Below, piece by piece: positions 45,827 to 56,973 of a DNA stretch of 64,000 bases. Numbering within the stretch: position 1 is the first letter of the stretch; every line of letters starts with the position of its first letter. Location: contig NZ_JARXVE010000002.1 in NCBI RefSeq assembly GCF_029893345.1, positions 558,001 through 622,000 on the forward strand. The letters run 5' to 3'. Both the position numbers and the translations under genes were made by a program. The notes below the pieces were generated by a model. It saw only the letters and a list, made by a program, of their open reading frames with translations. It was not told the DNA's origin and made no database searches. This DNA is from Mycolicibacterium frederiksbergense. GTDB taxonomy: Bacteria > Actinomycetota > Actinomycetes > Mycobacteriales > Mycobacteriaceae.

Positions 45827-46119
45827 TCCGAGCCGAACTTCTCGCGCAGGGCTGCGGCGGCCTCGGGGTTCTCTTCTTCGAGCTTCTGGATGTAGGAGAC
45901 GACGTCACCGACGGTGCGCAGGCCGGCCAGATCCTCGTCGGGGATCTTCACGCCGTACTTGTCCTCGGTCTGCACCGCGATCTCAACCATCGACAGCGAG
46001 TCGATGTCCAGGTCGTCGACGAACGACTTCTCCGGGGTCACCTCAGACGGCTCGATGCCGGTGACCTCTTCGATGATCTCGGCGAGACCGGCGATGATTT
46101 CTTCTTGACTGGCGGCCAC
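45823..46119 (-). CDS. acpM: Meromycolate extension acyl carrier protein
   Basis: 98 residues. The phosphopantetheine attachment Ser is in the DSL motif ([19 protein letters not shown]). It carries the C-terminal extension ([18 protein letters not shown]) beyond a standard 78-residue ACP that distinguishes AcpM. AAGGAGCC lies just upstream of the ATG. It shuttles acyl intermediates between FabD, KasA/KasB and the other FAS-II enzymes. The 102-bp gap to fabD shows no gene. Confidence 0.96.
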   Translation of the reverse strand: MAASQEEIIAGLAEIIEEVTGIEPSEVTPEKSFVDDLDIDSLSMVEIAVQTEDKYGVKIPDEDLAGLRTVGDVVSYIQKLEEENPEAAAALREKFGSE

Positions 46120-46221
46120 GATGGCTCCTTCTTGTTGTTGATAGCGACCCCCGGGTGCGGGGAACTATTCGGGATGTTCGGATTTTCGATATTCGGTTGT
46201 CGTTCTCGGTCGGCGCCGGAC

Positions 46222-47163
46222 TTACAGCTCGTCCAGGCCGTCCAGGTCTGTGGGGGCCTTGATGGCCCGGGTGGGTGTGCCCTTCAATTCACGTTTGGCG
46301 ATGCCGACCAGGGTTCCCGCGGGCGGGAACTCGACGATCCCGGTGCGCTCGGCGCCGGAGAAGCGGTCCCGGATGGTGGCCGAGCACAGATCCCAGCGCA
46401 CCGGCTTGGTCAGCTGGGACACCAACTTTTCCATCGCGTCAGCGGCCGAGGCGACGGGCTGGCCGTCCGCGTTCGACAGAAGTGTCGCGGTGGGCTCGGA
46501 GGTCGTTACAGACGCCGCAGCGGCGGCGTAGCCGTCCAGCGCGGAGGCCATGTACTGCGTGTGGAACGCGCCCGCGGTGGCGAGTTGGCGAACCCGGGCC
46601 TTGGCCGGCGGATCCTCGGCGAGCTTCTCCAGCGCCGCGACCGCGCCGGCGGCCACGATCTGGCCGGCCGCGTTGCGGTTGGCCGGGATCAGGTCGAGCG
46701 ACTCCAGCCGGGCCAGCACCTCGGCCTCGTCGCCGCCGAGCACCGCCGACATCCCGGTCGGTTCGATGGCGCAGGCCTTGGCCATCTCCGCGCCGCGAGT
46801 GGCGGCCAGCTTGACCGCATCGTCGGCGGAGATGACGCCGGCGATGGCGTAAGCGGCGATCTCGCCGACCGAATGACCGGCGACTAGTGTCTCGGCCGGA
46901 TCGGCGGCGATGGGCACGCCGCGTTTGGTCAGTTCCTCATAGGCCAGCAGGGTGGCGGCCACCACCAGCGGCTGCGTCACCGCGGTGTCGGTGATCTCCT
47001 CGGCAGTGGCGGTGGTTCCCAGCCGGGCCAGATCCAGGCCGCTGATCTGTGACCAGGTGGCGAGACGATCGGCCGCGCCGGGCAGCTCCAGCCAGGGGGC
47101 GAGCATGCCGGGCGTCTGTGACCCCTGTCCGGGGGCAAGCAAGGCGAGCACGGGTTGAGGCAC
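46222..47163 (-). CDS. fabD: Malonyl-CoA:ACP transacylase
   Basis: 313 residues. The GQGSQ motif (LLAPGQGSQTPGML, about 11-15), the active-site GHSVGE (about 98) and the downstream His in GAFHTQYMAS (about 205) are present. It transfers malonyl from CoA to AcpM as the first step of FAS-II. It is the first gene of the operon, with a GTG start at 47161-47163, and the 150-bp upstream region contains the putative MabR operator and a -10 box. Confidence 0.94.
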   Translation of the reverse strand: MPQPVLALLAPGQGSQTPGMLAPWLELPGAADRLATWSQISGLDLARLGTTATAEEITDTAVTQPLVVAATLLAYEELTKRGVPIAADPAETLVAGHSVGEIAAYAIAGVISADDAVKLAATRGAEMAKACAIEPTGMSAVLGGDEAEVLARLESLDLIPANRNAAGQIVAAGAVAALEKLAEDPPAKARVRQLATAGAFHTQYMASALDGYAAAAASVTTSEPTATLLSNADGQPVASAADAMEKLVSQLTKPVRWDLCSATIRDRFSGAERTGIVEFPPAGTLVGIAKRELKGTPTRAIKAPTDLDGLDEL

Positions 47164-47205
47164 TCATTAAGAGAACACTGTGAAGACGGTTTTGCGCGGT
47201 GTAAG

Positions 47206-47249
47206 AGATTATGAACCTTGTCTTATGTTTTTGTAGGTTGTCCACAAAA
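47206..47249 (-). promoter_or_regulatory. FAS-II operon promoter with TTTTGT-N9-ACAAAA operator
   Basis: A perfect inverted repeat TTTTGT-N9-ACAAAA occupies 47229-47249. On the minus strand it precedes a TANNNT box TAATCT (complement of 47206-47211), giving a predicted start near 47199 and a roughly 36-nt leader before fabD. MabR, encoded immediately upstream, is known to bind the fasII promoter region in mycobacteria; assigning this exact repeat to it is inference. Confidence 0.6.
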
Positions 47250-47313
47250 GTGCTTGTTATGCGACGTCGCTGATACCGGAGTGAAATCTGTCTCGGTGTG
47301 TCCGTCGCCGCTC

Positions 47314-48597
47314 TTACCTCCGCGGCCCGCCGGTATGTGCCGGCCGAATCGCCGCTACCGCGGCGGTTCCATCATTTCGCGTGCTCGGCTGGTGCTCCTG
47401 TTTGCTCAGTCGGCCCACGGTCGCGGCCACCCGCAGCACGTAGGAGTCCCGCGGTAGTGCCGGATCGCGCCCGGTGAAGTCTGCGATTCGCTTCAATCGG
47501 TAGCGCACCGTGTTTGGATGAACGAACAATTTGCGAGCGCAAGCTTCGATCGCGCCGCCGGAGTCCAGATATGCGTCGAGGGTTTCGGTCAGTGCCGGCC
47601 CAGCGTCGGCCAATGGGCGCATGACCTCGGCTTCGAGCACGGCGATCGCGTTGGCATCACCCATCAGTGCCCGTTCGGGTAGGAGCTCGCGCGCCGACAC
47701 CGGTCTGGGCGCGCCGGGCCACCCGGCCACCGCGTTCATCCCGGATATGGCCTCGGTGGCACTGCGGTGTGCGGCCGTCAGCGTGGGTGAGGTCGGCCCG
47801 ACCACCACCGGGCCGTCGGCGAATACCTTGAGCAACTCGGTCAGGAAACGGTCGGTAGCTGACAACGGGCCCGACACCAGTGCCACCAGCCAGGTGCCGT
47901 GCACATCCGACAGTGCTGCCCGGTCGTAGCGATGGACCGCATCGCGGACATCGTCGCGCGCCAGGTCCATCCGGTCCGGGCGGGGCAGGCCCACGATCAC
48001 CGTCACCGGGGCGGTGGCGTCCCAGTTCAGCGCCGCGGCCTGGGACTGCAACTCGGGCCCGGTATCGCCGCGCACCACCGCGTCGACGACGTTGGCCTCC
48101 ATCCGCAGATCCCAGGCCCCACGCGCCTCGGCCTGGTCGGCGTAGGCGCTGGCCGCGGCGAAGGCCAGATCCCGGCTGTATCGCAGGATGCCCGCGGTCA
48201 GGGCGTTGAGCTGCTCCTCGGAGCGGGCCAACAGCGGCACCACCTCCTCGAAGAACTCCATGGACGTGCGCACCATCTCGACCGACTGCCGCAGCGCAAC
48301 CCGGCGCCGCAGATCCTGGGGCACCACCTCGAACGCCTGGGCGGTGTAACTGACGTCGCTGGTCGGGTCCCGCATCCATTCGACGAAGTTGACGACGGCG
48401 GTCTGCACCACCAGCTGCACGCTGGCCCGCTGCGATGCGTCCAGGTCGGAGAAGAACTCGAGACGCTCGGCCATGGCGTGTACCGCCTCGGTGGCCAACC
48501 GGCCGGAATACTGCTTCAACCGGCGCAGCACCGACTCGGGCACGCTCTCCAGGACCTCAACGGTCGATTTAGGCGGAACGAACCTTTTGTCGGGCAT
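47314..48597 (-). CDS. mabR: PucR-family regulator of mycolic acid biosynthesis
   Basis: 427 residues. A long N-terminal helical sensor region (to about 170), a central GGDEF-like degenerate CdaR domain and a C-terminal PucR HTH: LDAYLDSGGAIEACARKLFV, HPNTVRYRLKRIADFTGRDP. In mycobacteria this gene (Rv2242 position) is MabR, which binds the fasII promoter and adjusts mycolate synthesis. It lies between aceE and fabD on the same strand. A TAGATT -10 box only 6 nt before the ATG suggests leaderless transcription. Confidence 0.9.
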   Translation of the reverse strand: MPDKRFVPPKSTVEVLESVPESVLRRLKQYSGRLATEAVHAMAERLEFFSDLDASQRASVQLVVQTAVVNFVEWMRDPTSDVSYTAQAFEVVPQDLRRRVALRQSVEMVRTSMEFFEEVVPLLARSEEQLNALTAGILRYSRDLAFAAASAYADQAEARGAWDLRMEANVVDAVVRGDTGPELQSQAAALNWDATAPVTVIVGLPRPDRMDLARDDVRDAVHRYDRAALSDVHGTWLVALVSGPLSATDRFLTELLKVFADGPVVVGPTSPTLTAAHRSATEAISGMNAVAGWPGAPRPVSARELLPERALMGDANAIAVLEAEVMRPLADAGPALTETLDAYLDSGGAIEACARKLFVHPNTVRYRLKRIADFTGRDPALPRDSYVLRVAATVGRLSKQEHQPSTRNDGTAAVAAIRPAHTGGPRR

Positions 48598-48603
48598 CCA
48601 TAA

Positions 48604-48609
48604 AATCTA
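48604..48609 (-). promoter_or_regulatory. Leaderless-type -10 box of mabR
   Basis: On the minus strand TAGATT is followed by 6 nt and the mabR ATG. It lies just downstream of the aceE hairpin, so mabR probably has its own promoter rather than reading through from aceE. Confidence 0.5.
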
Positions 48610-48629
48610 CGCCCTCGGTTTGTAGGAAC

Positions 48630-48670
48630 TGTGGAGCATCAGCCGTCAGGTTGACGGCTGATGCTCCACA
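48630..48670. terminator. Perfect 19-bp hairpin after aceE
   Basis: TGTGGAGCATCAGCCGTCA (48630-48648) pairs perfectly with 48652-48670 around a GGT loop, 5 bp beyond the aceE stop. There is no T-tract on the minus strand, as is usual for mycobacterial terminators. It separates aceE from the mabR promoter. Confidence 0.8.
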
Positions 48671-48675
48671 CACGA

Positions 48676-51465
<2,790 letters not shown>

Positions 51466-51567
51466 CTTCCGCTCCTTGTTAGGCGGTAACAACTTCTGGG
51501 TGCTTGTGGCACCTCTATCGTCCACCAATCTTGCCGCCTTGACTTCCCTGGGGGTGGCGCAGCTCAA

Positions 51568-51599
51568 GTTACCCATCGGTTGCTTTGCGAACCGGTAAC
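51568..51599. promoter_or_regulatory. Bulged inverted repeat in the aceE/lipoprotein divergent region
   Basis: GTTACC-CATC-GGTT (51568-51581) pairs with AACCGGTAAC (51590-51599). A further GGTAAC copy is at 51485-51490. Repeats of GGTAAC/GTTACC in a 145-bp divergent region suggest a regulator site or a stem-loop near the lipoprotein start; the binding protein is unknown. Confidence 0.3.
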
Positions 51600-51610
51600 G
51601 TCTGCAGATT

Positions 51611-52186
51611 GTGCCGGTTGATGGGCAGTTTGGAGCAAAGGCGCGGATCGCCGCGGGCGGGCTGGGCGGCGCGGCGTTGGTCGCGATGATCGTGGTCGGT
51701 TGCTCGGCCGTTACCGGTGGTACCGCACAGGTCGATACCAATGCTGCCCCCGAGTACCGGGCGTCGGTGTCGGCCTCGATCACGGAGTCCTCGTTGAGCT
51801 CGGTGACCCGCGAGTCCCAACGCCAGGCCTCGTTGACCACCCGCGCCATCCACACCGTGTGCGAGGACCTGAGCACCTCCGCCGTCGACGCGGTCGAAGC
51901 GGTGAACGCCTACGTCGAAGCGGTCAACAACGGCGGTGACACGCAGGCCAAGGCCGGCCCGGCGATCGCCGGCCTGAACCGCAGCGCCGATCTGGTCAGT
52001 TCCGGTCTGTCCGACGCGTTGTCGGCTGATTTGCGCGCCGCACTGACCGACTGGGTCGACTCGGCTCGCGCTCTTGTCACCGCCATATCGACAAAGGTCG
52101 GACCGGATCAGTTCAACACGGCGTCGACCCGCTCGAACACCGCGCGAGAGAACGCGCTGAACCGATGCGACGCGGCGTATCGATAG
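51611..52186 (+). CDS. Putative lipoprotein, mycobacterial conserved
   Basis: 191 residues. A hydrophobic N-terminal stretch ([16 protein letters not shown]) ends in lipobox VVGC (Cys about 31) followed by a Ser/Thr-rich linker. The mature region is helical ([20 protein letters not shown] and [20 protein letters not shown]) and has two further Cys. Orientation and position match the mycobacterial gene divergent from aceE (Rv2240c), of unknown function. GTG start, with no clear Shine-Dalgarno site. Confidence 0.7.
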   Translation: MPVDGQFGAKARIAAGGLGGAALVAMIVVGCSAVTGGTAQVDTNAAPEYRASVSASITESSLSSVTRESQRQASLTTRAIHTVCEDLSTSAVDAVEAVNAYVEAVNNGGDTQAKAGPAIAGLNRSADLVSSGLSDALSADLRAALTDWVDSARALVTAISTKVGPDQFNTASTRSNTARENALNRCDAAYR

Positions 52187-52276
52187 CCGGATCGAAAAAC
52201 AGGACCTGCCGGACGCCCGCACTTGTGTACCGGCGTGCGACGATAGTCCACACACGCGTGAGCAGCGCAACAGATT

Positions 52277-52295
52277 AAGCCTTGAAAGAAGGCTT
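52277..52295 (+). other. Small hairpin in the DUF3052 leader
   Basis: AAGCCTT-GAAAG-AAGGCTT forms a 7-bp stem with 5-nt loop, 25 nt before the DUF3052 start and upstream of its AAGGAGGA site. It may stabilise or modulate the leader mRNA. The rest of 52187-52319 has only a possible -10 (GATAGT near 52244). Confidence 0.3.
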
Positions 52296-52319
52296 TGCGA
52301 AAGCTAAGGAGGATCGACG

Positions 52320-52757
52320 GTGGTCGCGGCGGAGGGGACGGAGTCTGGCCCGAACTACGCCCAGGTACTGGGCATCCAGAAAGATCAGGTTGTCCAGGAG
52401 CTGGGCTGGGACGAGGATAGCGACGACGCGATCCGGGTTGACATCGAAGAAGCGTGCGGATCGGAGCTGCTCGACGAGGATTCAGACGAAGTCGTCGACG
52501 TCGTATTGCTCTGGTGGCGGGATGACGACGGCGATCTGGTCGACCGGCTGATGGACGCCATCACCCCACTCGCCGATGACGGCGTGATCTGGGTGGTGAC
52601 CCCCAAGACCGGCAGGCCCGGGCACGTGCAGCCCGCCGAGATCGCCGAATCGGCGCCGACGGCCGGGCTGATGCCGACCTCGTCGGCCAAGTTGGGGGAC
52701 TGGACCGCGAGCCGGCTGGTGCAGCCGAAGTCGAAGGCCGCCGGAAAGCGGTCCTGA
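52320..52757 (+). CDS. DUF3052 conserved actinobacterial protein
   Basis: 145 residues, very acidic in the first half (ELGWDEDSDDAIRVDIEEACG, ELLDEDSDEVVDVVLLWWRDD). The motif KTGRPGHVQPAEIAESAPTAG and the ending SSAKLGDWTASRLVQPK are family hallmarks. DUF3052 (Rv2239c type) is a small actinobacterial family of unknown function. GTG start preceded by AAGGAGGA. Its TGA shares a base with the ahpE ATG, so the two are coupled. Confidence 0.87.
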   Translation: MVAAEGTESGPNYAQVLGIQKDQVVQELGWDEDSDDAIRVDIEEACGSELLDEDSDEVVDVVLLWWRDDDGDLVDRLMDAITPLADDGVIWVVTPKTGRPGHVQPAEIAESAPTAGLMPTSSAKLGDWTASRLVQPKSKAAGKRS

Positions 52758-53218
52758 TGTTGGCCGTGGGCACGCCCGCACCTGATTTCACCCTTCGGGA
52801 CCAGAATGGTCGGCCGATCACGCTCAGCGGATACCGCGGCGCCAAGGACGTGCTGCTGGTGTTCTTCCCGCTGGCCTTCACAGGCGTCTGCGAGGGTGAA
52901 CTCGGAGAGATCCGGGACAAGCTGCCGCTCTACGAGAACGACGACACGGCGACGCTGGCCATCTCGGTGGGCCCGCCACCGACCCACAGGATCTGGTCCA
53001 TCGAGAGCGGATTCACCTTCCCGGTGCTGTCGGACTTCTGGCCGCACGGGGCGGTCACCCAGGCCTACGGCGTGTTCAACTCCGACGCCGGTTATCCCAA
53101 CCGCGGCACCTTCGTCGTCGACCGGGCCGGGGACATCCGGTTCGCCGAGATGATGGAACCGGGCCAGGCGCGCGATCAGACCGTGTGGCGGCAGGCGCTG
53201 GCGGCCTTAAGGGCCTGA
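52757..53218 (+). CDS. ahpE: One-cysteine peroxiredoxin
   Basis: 153 residues, AhpC/TSA fold. The peroxidatic Cys is in PLAFTGVCEGEL (about residue 45) with the family PxxxT/S-xxC pattern, and no resolving Cys follows, as in AhpE. It reduces hydroperoxides and peroxynitrite, using mycoredoxin-1/mycothiol for recycling in mycobacteria. It starts on the last base of the DUF3052 stop and is followed by a tRNA gene. Confidence 0.93.
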   Translation: MLAVGTPAPDFTLRDQNGRPITLSGYRGAKDVLLVFFPLAFTGVCEGELGEIRDKLPLYENDDTATLAISVGPPPTHRIWSIESGFTFPVLSDFWPHGAVTQAYGVFNSDAGYPNRGTFVVDRAGDIRFAEMMEPGQARDQTVWRQALAALRA

Positions 53219-53271
53219 GTGGGCCTGAGATTTCCGGTCACGCCACCTCGGCGTGTACCGTGCCAGCGACG

Positions 53272-53346
53272 GGGCGCGTAGCTCAGTGGTAGAGCTCTGG
53301 TTTTACACACCAGCGGTCGGCGGTTCGATACCGTCCGCGCCCACCA
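53272..53346 (+). tRNA. tRNA-Val(TAC)
   Basis: A full cloverleaf: acceptor stem GGGCGCG/CGCGCCC, D-arm GCTC...GAGC, anticodon arm CTGGT-TTTACAC-ACCAG with anticodon TAC, and T-arm GGCGG-TTCGATA-CCGTC. The discriminator A at 53343 is followed by an encoded CCA (53344-53346). TAC reads GUA and other valine codons. It lies just after ahpE. Confidence 0.93.
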
Positions 53347-53360
53347 ACCCGAACTCGGTC

Positions 53361-53867
53361 CTACGACCACACAGCCTTCGCGCGCCGCAGCGCGAATTCG
53401 CGGCCGCGCATGGCGGTCTCACCCGAACATGACGGGTTCTCCGGGGAGAACTTCATGTTGACGAATCCCGTGAGATCGGCCCTGATGACGTACTTCAGCG
53501 GTACCGGGCCGGTCTGGTGCCCATCGGGGGTGCCGTCCTGGCAGCGCATACCGGGGTTGACCCGCTCGCCGACCCAGGCGCCCCGATGCCGATCGGCGGT
53601 GGAGTTCCACGGCAGGTCCATCTGCCACTCATTGTCAGATGTCGTCGAGCGCACGCGCAGGCACTGTGGGCCGCACTCCGTGAGGATCCAGTCGTCGGAC
53701 TTCGGCGCACTGTCGGTCGATTTCTCTGCGACGGTGTAAACCCCGGGTCGGGGGAGCGGCGGAGCCGGTAGCTCCGGGGCGGCGGCCGGTGGGCCGGATG
53801 CTTTGAGGCCGCCGATCGTGAATCCGATTGCCAGTGAAACGACAACCAGAACAATGAGGTCTTTCAA
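53361..53867 (-). CDS. Small membrane-anchored or secreted protein of unknown function
   Basis: 168 residues. An N-terminal hydrophobic helix (LIVLVVVSLAIGFTIGG) may be an uncleaved anchor, followed by a Pro-rich stretch (PPAAAPELPAPPLPRPG). The globular part contains paired Cys (LTECGPQCLRV, GMRCQDG, NPSCSGE) and WQMDLPWN. This composition is typical of mycobacterial exported hypotheticals with disulfides. It converges with the tRNA and is 60 bp downstream of the VOC gene on the same strand. I do not recognise a family. Confidence 0.65.
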   Translation of the reverse strand: MKDLIVLVVVSLAIGFTIGGLKASGPPAAAPELPAPPLPRPGVYTVAEKSTDSAPKSDDWILTECGPQCLRVRSTTSDNEWQMDLPWNSTADRHRGAWVGERVNPGMRCQDGTPDGHQTGPVPLKYVIRADLTGFVNMKFSPENPSCSGETAMRGREFALRRAKAVWS

Positions 53868-53927
53868 GGGTTCCTCCGCGTCGGATCCTATCCGTGGAAC
53901 CGGCGAAATCCCGGCATGCCACCGAAT

Positions 53928-54320
53928 TCACTTCGCGGCGAAGAACTCCAGTGCGATGCCGTCGGGGTCGCGAAAACTCAGCCCCGACCCGTACGGGGCG
54001 TCGACGATGCCGCCGTGGGCGATGCCCAGATCGTCGAGCCTGCTCATCCAGGTATGCAACTCGGTCCGCGATGCGGCGCTGAAGCCGACATGGTCCAGCC
54101 CCACCCGGAACTCGCTGAAGCGTTCGTCGGGCGCGGGAGTGCGGTGTTGGTGGATGCCGAACAGGGTGCCGCCGTCCAACAGCCAGACCAGATGGTGGAA
54201 ACCGGCGTCGGTGTCCTCGTCGAGCACCGGATCGGCGTCGAACAGCGCGCGGTACCACGGCCCGCTGACCGCCAGATCGCGGACGGTGACCGCCACGTGG
54301 GCGAGTGCTGGAAATGCCAT
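53928..54320 (-). CDS. VOC-superfamily (glyoxalase/dioxygenase-like) protein
   Basis: 130 residues with the beta-alpha-beta-beta-beta pattern twice. Candidate metal ligands are His of LAHVAVTVRD (residue 8), His of GLDHVGFSA (about 76) and Glu of DPDGIALEFFA (about 126). Such proteins act in glyoxalase, ring-cleavage or resistance reactions; the substrate is unknown. It is 15 bp after the DUF2236 oxygenase gene on the same strand. Confidence 0.83.
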   Translation of the reverse strand: MAFPALAHVAVTVRDLAVSGPWYRALFDADPVLDEDTDAGFHHLVWLLDGGTLFGIHQHRTPAPDERFSEFRVGLDHVGFSAASRTELHTWMSRLDDLGIAHGGIVDAPYGSGLSFRDPDGIALEFFAAK

Positions 54321-54335
54321 GTTCGTCTCCTCGGT

Positions 54336-55172
54336 TCAGAGCACCGGCCGGCCGTGGCGGTTGCGGGCCCGCATGTCCCACAGGTAGAGCTGATAGCCCA
54401 GCAGCCACACCGCGTGCGGGATGACCCGGTCGGCGATGCGCAGGCCGGTCAACAACCACTCGAACCGCCGCTGCTGATCGGCCGTCCAGGTCATCCGCAT
54501 ATGGCTGCGGAACTCCGCAGGCAGGAACCCGGTGGTGGCGAACAGATTGAACCGGCCGGCCAGCAGCCGCAGCGGGGCGGGCAGGAACGCCAAGAACGCC
54601 AAAGTGGCCACTCCATACAAATGCTCGCGCACCGGCGGGTCGATCCGCAGCTCCCGCAGCGACTGCGTCCAGTACGCATCGAAGGCGGCCCGATCGGCCG
54701 GCCACATCTCGTCGGGCACCTGCAGGGTGGTGCCCAGCGTCCGGGCGTCGGCATAGATCGCATCGGCGGACTCCGCGTCGAGCGGGCCGTACAGGAATTC
54801 GTGCATATCGATGTAGTAGCGGTACAGGCAGGCCGCCACCCACAGTTGCAGTTTCGGATCGAAAGCGTTGTAGGACACCGGGCTTGAGTTCTGTGACCGC
54901 ACCTGCGCGTGTACCCGGTCGACCTGCGAGCGCAGCAGCTCGCGGTCCGCTTCGGTGCCCATGGTGGCGGTGGCCAGATACGTCCCGGTGGTGCGGGCCC
55001 GCTTGAACGGATGCTTGTAGACGTTGCCGCTGTCCACCGGGCTCTCCAACACGCCGTAGCCCACCCCGGGCGACGACAGTTGCATGATGACATTGGCCGC
55101 GGGCAGCAGCGCGGCCGCCGGGTTGAGCAGATCGGTCACCCGTCGTGGCCGTCGCGGCGGACCCAACCTCAT
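54336..55172 (-). CDS. Oxygenase MpaB family protein (DUF2236)
   Basis: 278 residues, mainly alpha-helical. Diagnostic segments are [37 protein letters not shown] and [15 protein letters not shown], whose His and Tyr positions match the b-type haem-binding latex-clearing-protein/MpaB fold. Homologues are oxygenases or of unknown function; the Rv2237 position is equivalent. The ATG at 55172 (MRLGPP) is chosen over longer starts that overlap cobD. It is divergent from cobD with 36 bp between. Confidence 0.8.
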   Translation of the reverse strand: MRLGPPRRPRRVTDLLNPAAALLPAANVIMQLSSPGVGYGVLESPVDSGNVYKHPFKRARTTGTYLATATMGTEADRELLRSQVDRVHAQVRSQNSSPVSYNAFDPKLQLWVAACLYRYYIDMHEFLYGPLDAESADAIYADARTLGTTLQVPDEMWPADRAAFDAYWTQSLRELRIDPPVREHLYGVATLAFLAFLPAPLRLLAGRFNLFATTGFLPAEFRSHMRMTWTADQQRRFEWLLTGLRIADRVIPHAVWLLGYQLYLWDMRARNRHGRPVL

Positions 55173-55208
55173 GGACTCGAGTAGACCACTCTGTGAGACG
55201 CTGCCGGA

Positions 55209-56201
55209 GTGTTTGGGTCGACGTCTCGAGCGACATGCCCCCGAGAATGGGACGGCCGGGCTACCGGCATCGCCGCCGGGTACCTGGCCGATGTGCTGCT
55301 GGGCGATCCGCGCCGCGGACATCCGGTGGCGGGGTTCGGCGATGGGGCAGCACGGTTGGAAGAGCTGACCTATGCCGACAGTCGCGGCGCCGGCGTGCTG
55401 CACACCGGGTTGCTGCTGGGCGGGCTGGCCCTGCTGGGCGTCGCGGTCGGTCGCGACGATCGGGCGTGGGTGACCGCGGTGGCAACCTACATCGCGCTCG
55501 GCGGCACGTCGCTCAACCGGGTCGGCGGCCGGATGTCGGCCCTGCTGCAGGCCTCCGACATCGATGGTGCGCGCGGGCTGCTGCCCTCGTTGTGCGGGCG
55601 GGATCCCGCGGCGCTGGACGCATCCGGCCTGACCCGGGCCACGGTGGAATCGCTGGCCGAGAACACCTCCGACGCGCAGGTGGCTCCGCTGTTCTGGGCG
55701 GCGATCGGCGGGGTGCCCGGGGTGCTGGTGTACCGGGGAGCCAACACGCTGGACGCGATGATCGGGAACCGCTCGCCGCGGTATGCCCGGTTCGGCTGGG
55801 CGGCAGCCAGATTCGATGATCTGCTGAACTACGTGCCGGCCCGGCTGACCGCGGTGTTGGTCGCGGCCTGCGCACCGGTGGTGGGCGGCTCACCGGTGGC
55901 GGCGCTGCGCGCGTGGCGTCGCGATGCGGCCCGCCATCCCAGTCCCAACGCCGGGGTGGTCGAGGCCGCGTTCGCCGGTGCGCTGGGTGTGCGGTTGGGC
56001 GGCCCGACGCAGTATGCGCATCAGCTGGAGATCCGGCCCACCCTCGGCGACGGGCGGATCCCCGAGGTCGCCGACCTGGCCCGGGCGGTCCGGCTTTCGC
56101 GTGCGGTGCAGGCCGCGGCGGCGGTGAGCGCGGTATTGCTGGGGCGGTCGGTGCTCAGGGCCGCTTTCCGTAGCGGTCGGCGATCTTCTCTTCGCCGGTG
56201 A
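55209..56201 (+). CDS. cobD: Adenosylcobinamide-phosphate synthase
   Basis: 330 residues, a polytopic membrane protein of the CbiB/CobD family. N-terminal [20 protein letters not shown] is the family signature; later [20 protein letters not shown] and [19 protein letters not shown] are also diagnostic. It attaches aminopropanol (phosphate) to adenosylcobyric acid in cobalamin synthesis. GTG start. Its 3' end overlaps the convergent SURF1 gene by 47 bp. There is no room for a cobalamin riboswitch in the 36-bp upstream gap. Confidence 0.93.
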   Translation: MFGSTSRATCPREWDGRATGIAAGYLADVLLGDPRRGHPVAGFGDGAARLEELTYADSRGAGVLHTGLLLGGLALLGVAVGRDDRAWVTAVATYIALGGTSLNRVGGRMSALLQASDIDGARGLLPSLCGRDPAALDASGLTRATVESLAENTSDAQVAPLFWAAIGGVPGVLVYRGANTLDAMIGNRSPRYARFGWAAARFDDLLNYVPARLTAVLVAACAPVVGGSPVAALRAWRRDAARHPSPNAGVVEAAFAGALGVRLGGPTQYAHQLEIRPTLGDGRIPEVADLARAVRLSRAVQAAAAVSAVLLGRSVLRAAFRSGRRSSLRR

Positions 56202-56973
56202 GCTCCCGGGCCGGCTGGGCGGGGCCTGCCGCGCGCTCTCGCCGCCGCTGCCGCAGTTCCGCATAGACGAAGTAGCCCAACCCGAGGGGGGCGACGATGC
56301 CGAACGCGATCCACTGGATGCCGTAGGACAGGAACGGGCCGGCGTCGAGATGGGGCAGGGAGAGCACCCCGAGCCCGCCGGGCTGATCGGCCACCAACTG
56401 CAGATAGGACCCGGTCAGCGGAACGCCGGTGATCGAGGCGATCTGGCCGGTGTTGATCGAATACACCTGGGTTTCCCGGTCGGTGCGCAGCGGTTCCTTG
56501 TCGGCGCGAAGGGCCTCCGAATCCCGCAGCCGCGCGGTGATCGTCACCGGTGTGGCCGGCGGGGCCGCGAACTCGGGCGCCTTGGATCCCTCGAGGGGCC
56601 GGACGTAGCCGCGATTGACCAGGACCACCGGGCCGCCGTCCACGGCGAACGCGGTGAGTACCTCGAAGGCCGGCTCCCCGTCGATCACCCGCAACCGGGC
56701 CAGCACCTGGGCCTCGGGCAGATAGTGGCCGGTGGCGGTCACGCGTTGCCACTGGGCGTCGGGTGCGGCCGAATCCTGGTGCGGCAGTGGGGTGGTCACC
56801 GGAACCGGGTCGGACTGCAGGGAATGCGAGATCTGGTTGTTCTCCCGCGACGTCTTGGTGTTCTTGCCCAGTTGCCAGGGAGCCAGCACGGTGAAACACA
56901 GGTAGGCGAACGCGACAACCACGACGAACAACGCCAACCACTGGGGCCGGAGCAGGAACGTCAACCGTCGCAT
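56155..56973 (-). CDS. SURF1-family cytochrome oxidase assembly protein
   Basis: 272 residues with a transmembrane helix near each end (about 11-32 and 219-240) around an extracytoplasmic domain. Family motifs LGKNTKTSRENNQI, WQRVTATGHYLPEAQVL, PVVLVNRGYVRPLE and YGIQWIAFGIVAPLGLGYFV are present. SURF1 helps insert haem a into cytochrome c oxidase. The gene is directly after ptpA (ATG at 56971-56973 overlaps the ptpA TGA by 1 base) and convergent with cobD. Confidence 0.9.
   Translation of the reverse strand: MRRLTFLLRPQWLALFVVVVAFAYLCFTVLAPWQLGKNTKTSRENNQISHSLQSDPVPVTTPLPHQDSAAPDAQWQRVTATGHYLPEAQVLARLRVIDGEPAFEVLTAFAVDGGPVVLVNRGYVRPLEGSKAPEFAAPPATPVTITARLRDSEALRADKEPLRTDRETQVYSINTGQIASITGVPLTGSYLQLVADQPGGLGVLSLPHLDAGPFLSYGIQWIAFGIVAPLGLGYFVYAELRQRRRERAAGPAQPARELTGEEKIADRYGKRP

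Noticed and set aside
51466..51876. 137-codon upstream extension of aceE
   Set aside because: It crosses the divergent lipoprotein gene. AAGGAG before TTG 51465 and family N-terminal sequence fix the start there.
55173..55208. Cobalamin riboswitch upstream of cobD
   Set aside because: Only 36 bp separate cobD from the divergent gene; there is no space for a B12 riboswitch and no B12-box was seen near cobC either.
53635..55236. 533-codon minus-strand frame
   Set aside because: It overlaps three better-supported genes (small exported protein, VOC, DUF2236) in another phase and is Arg/Gly-rich.
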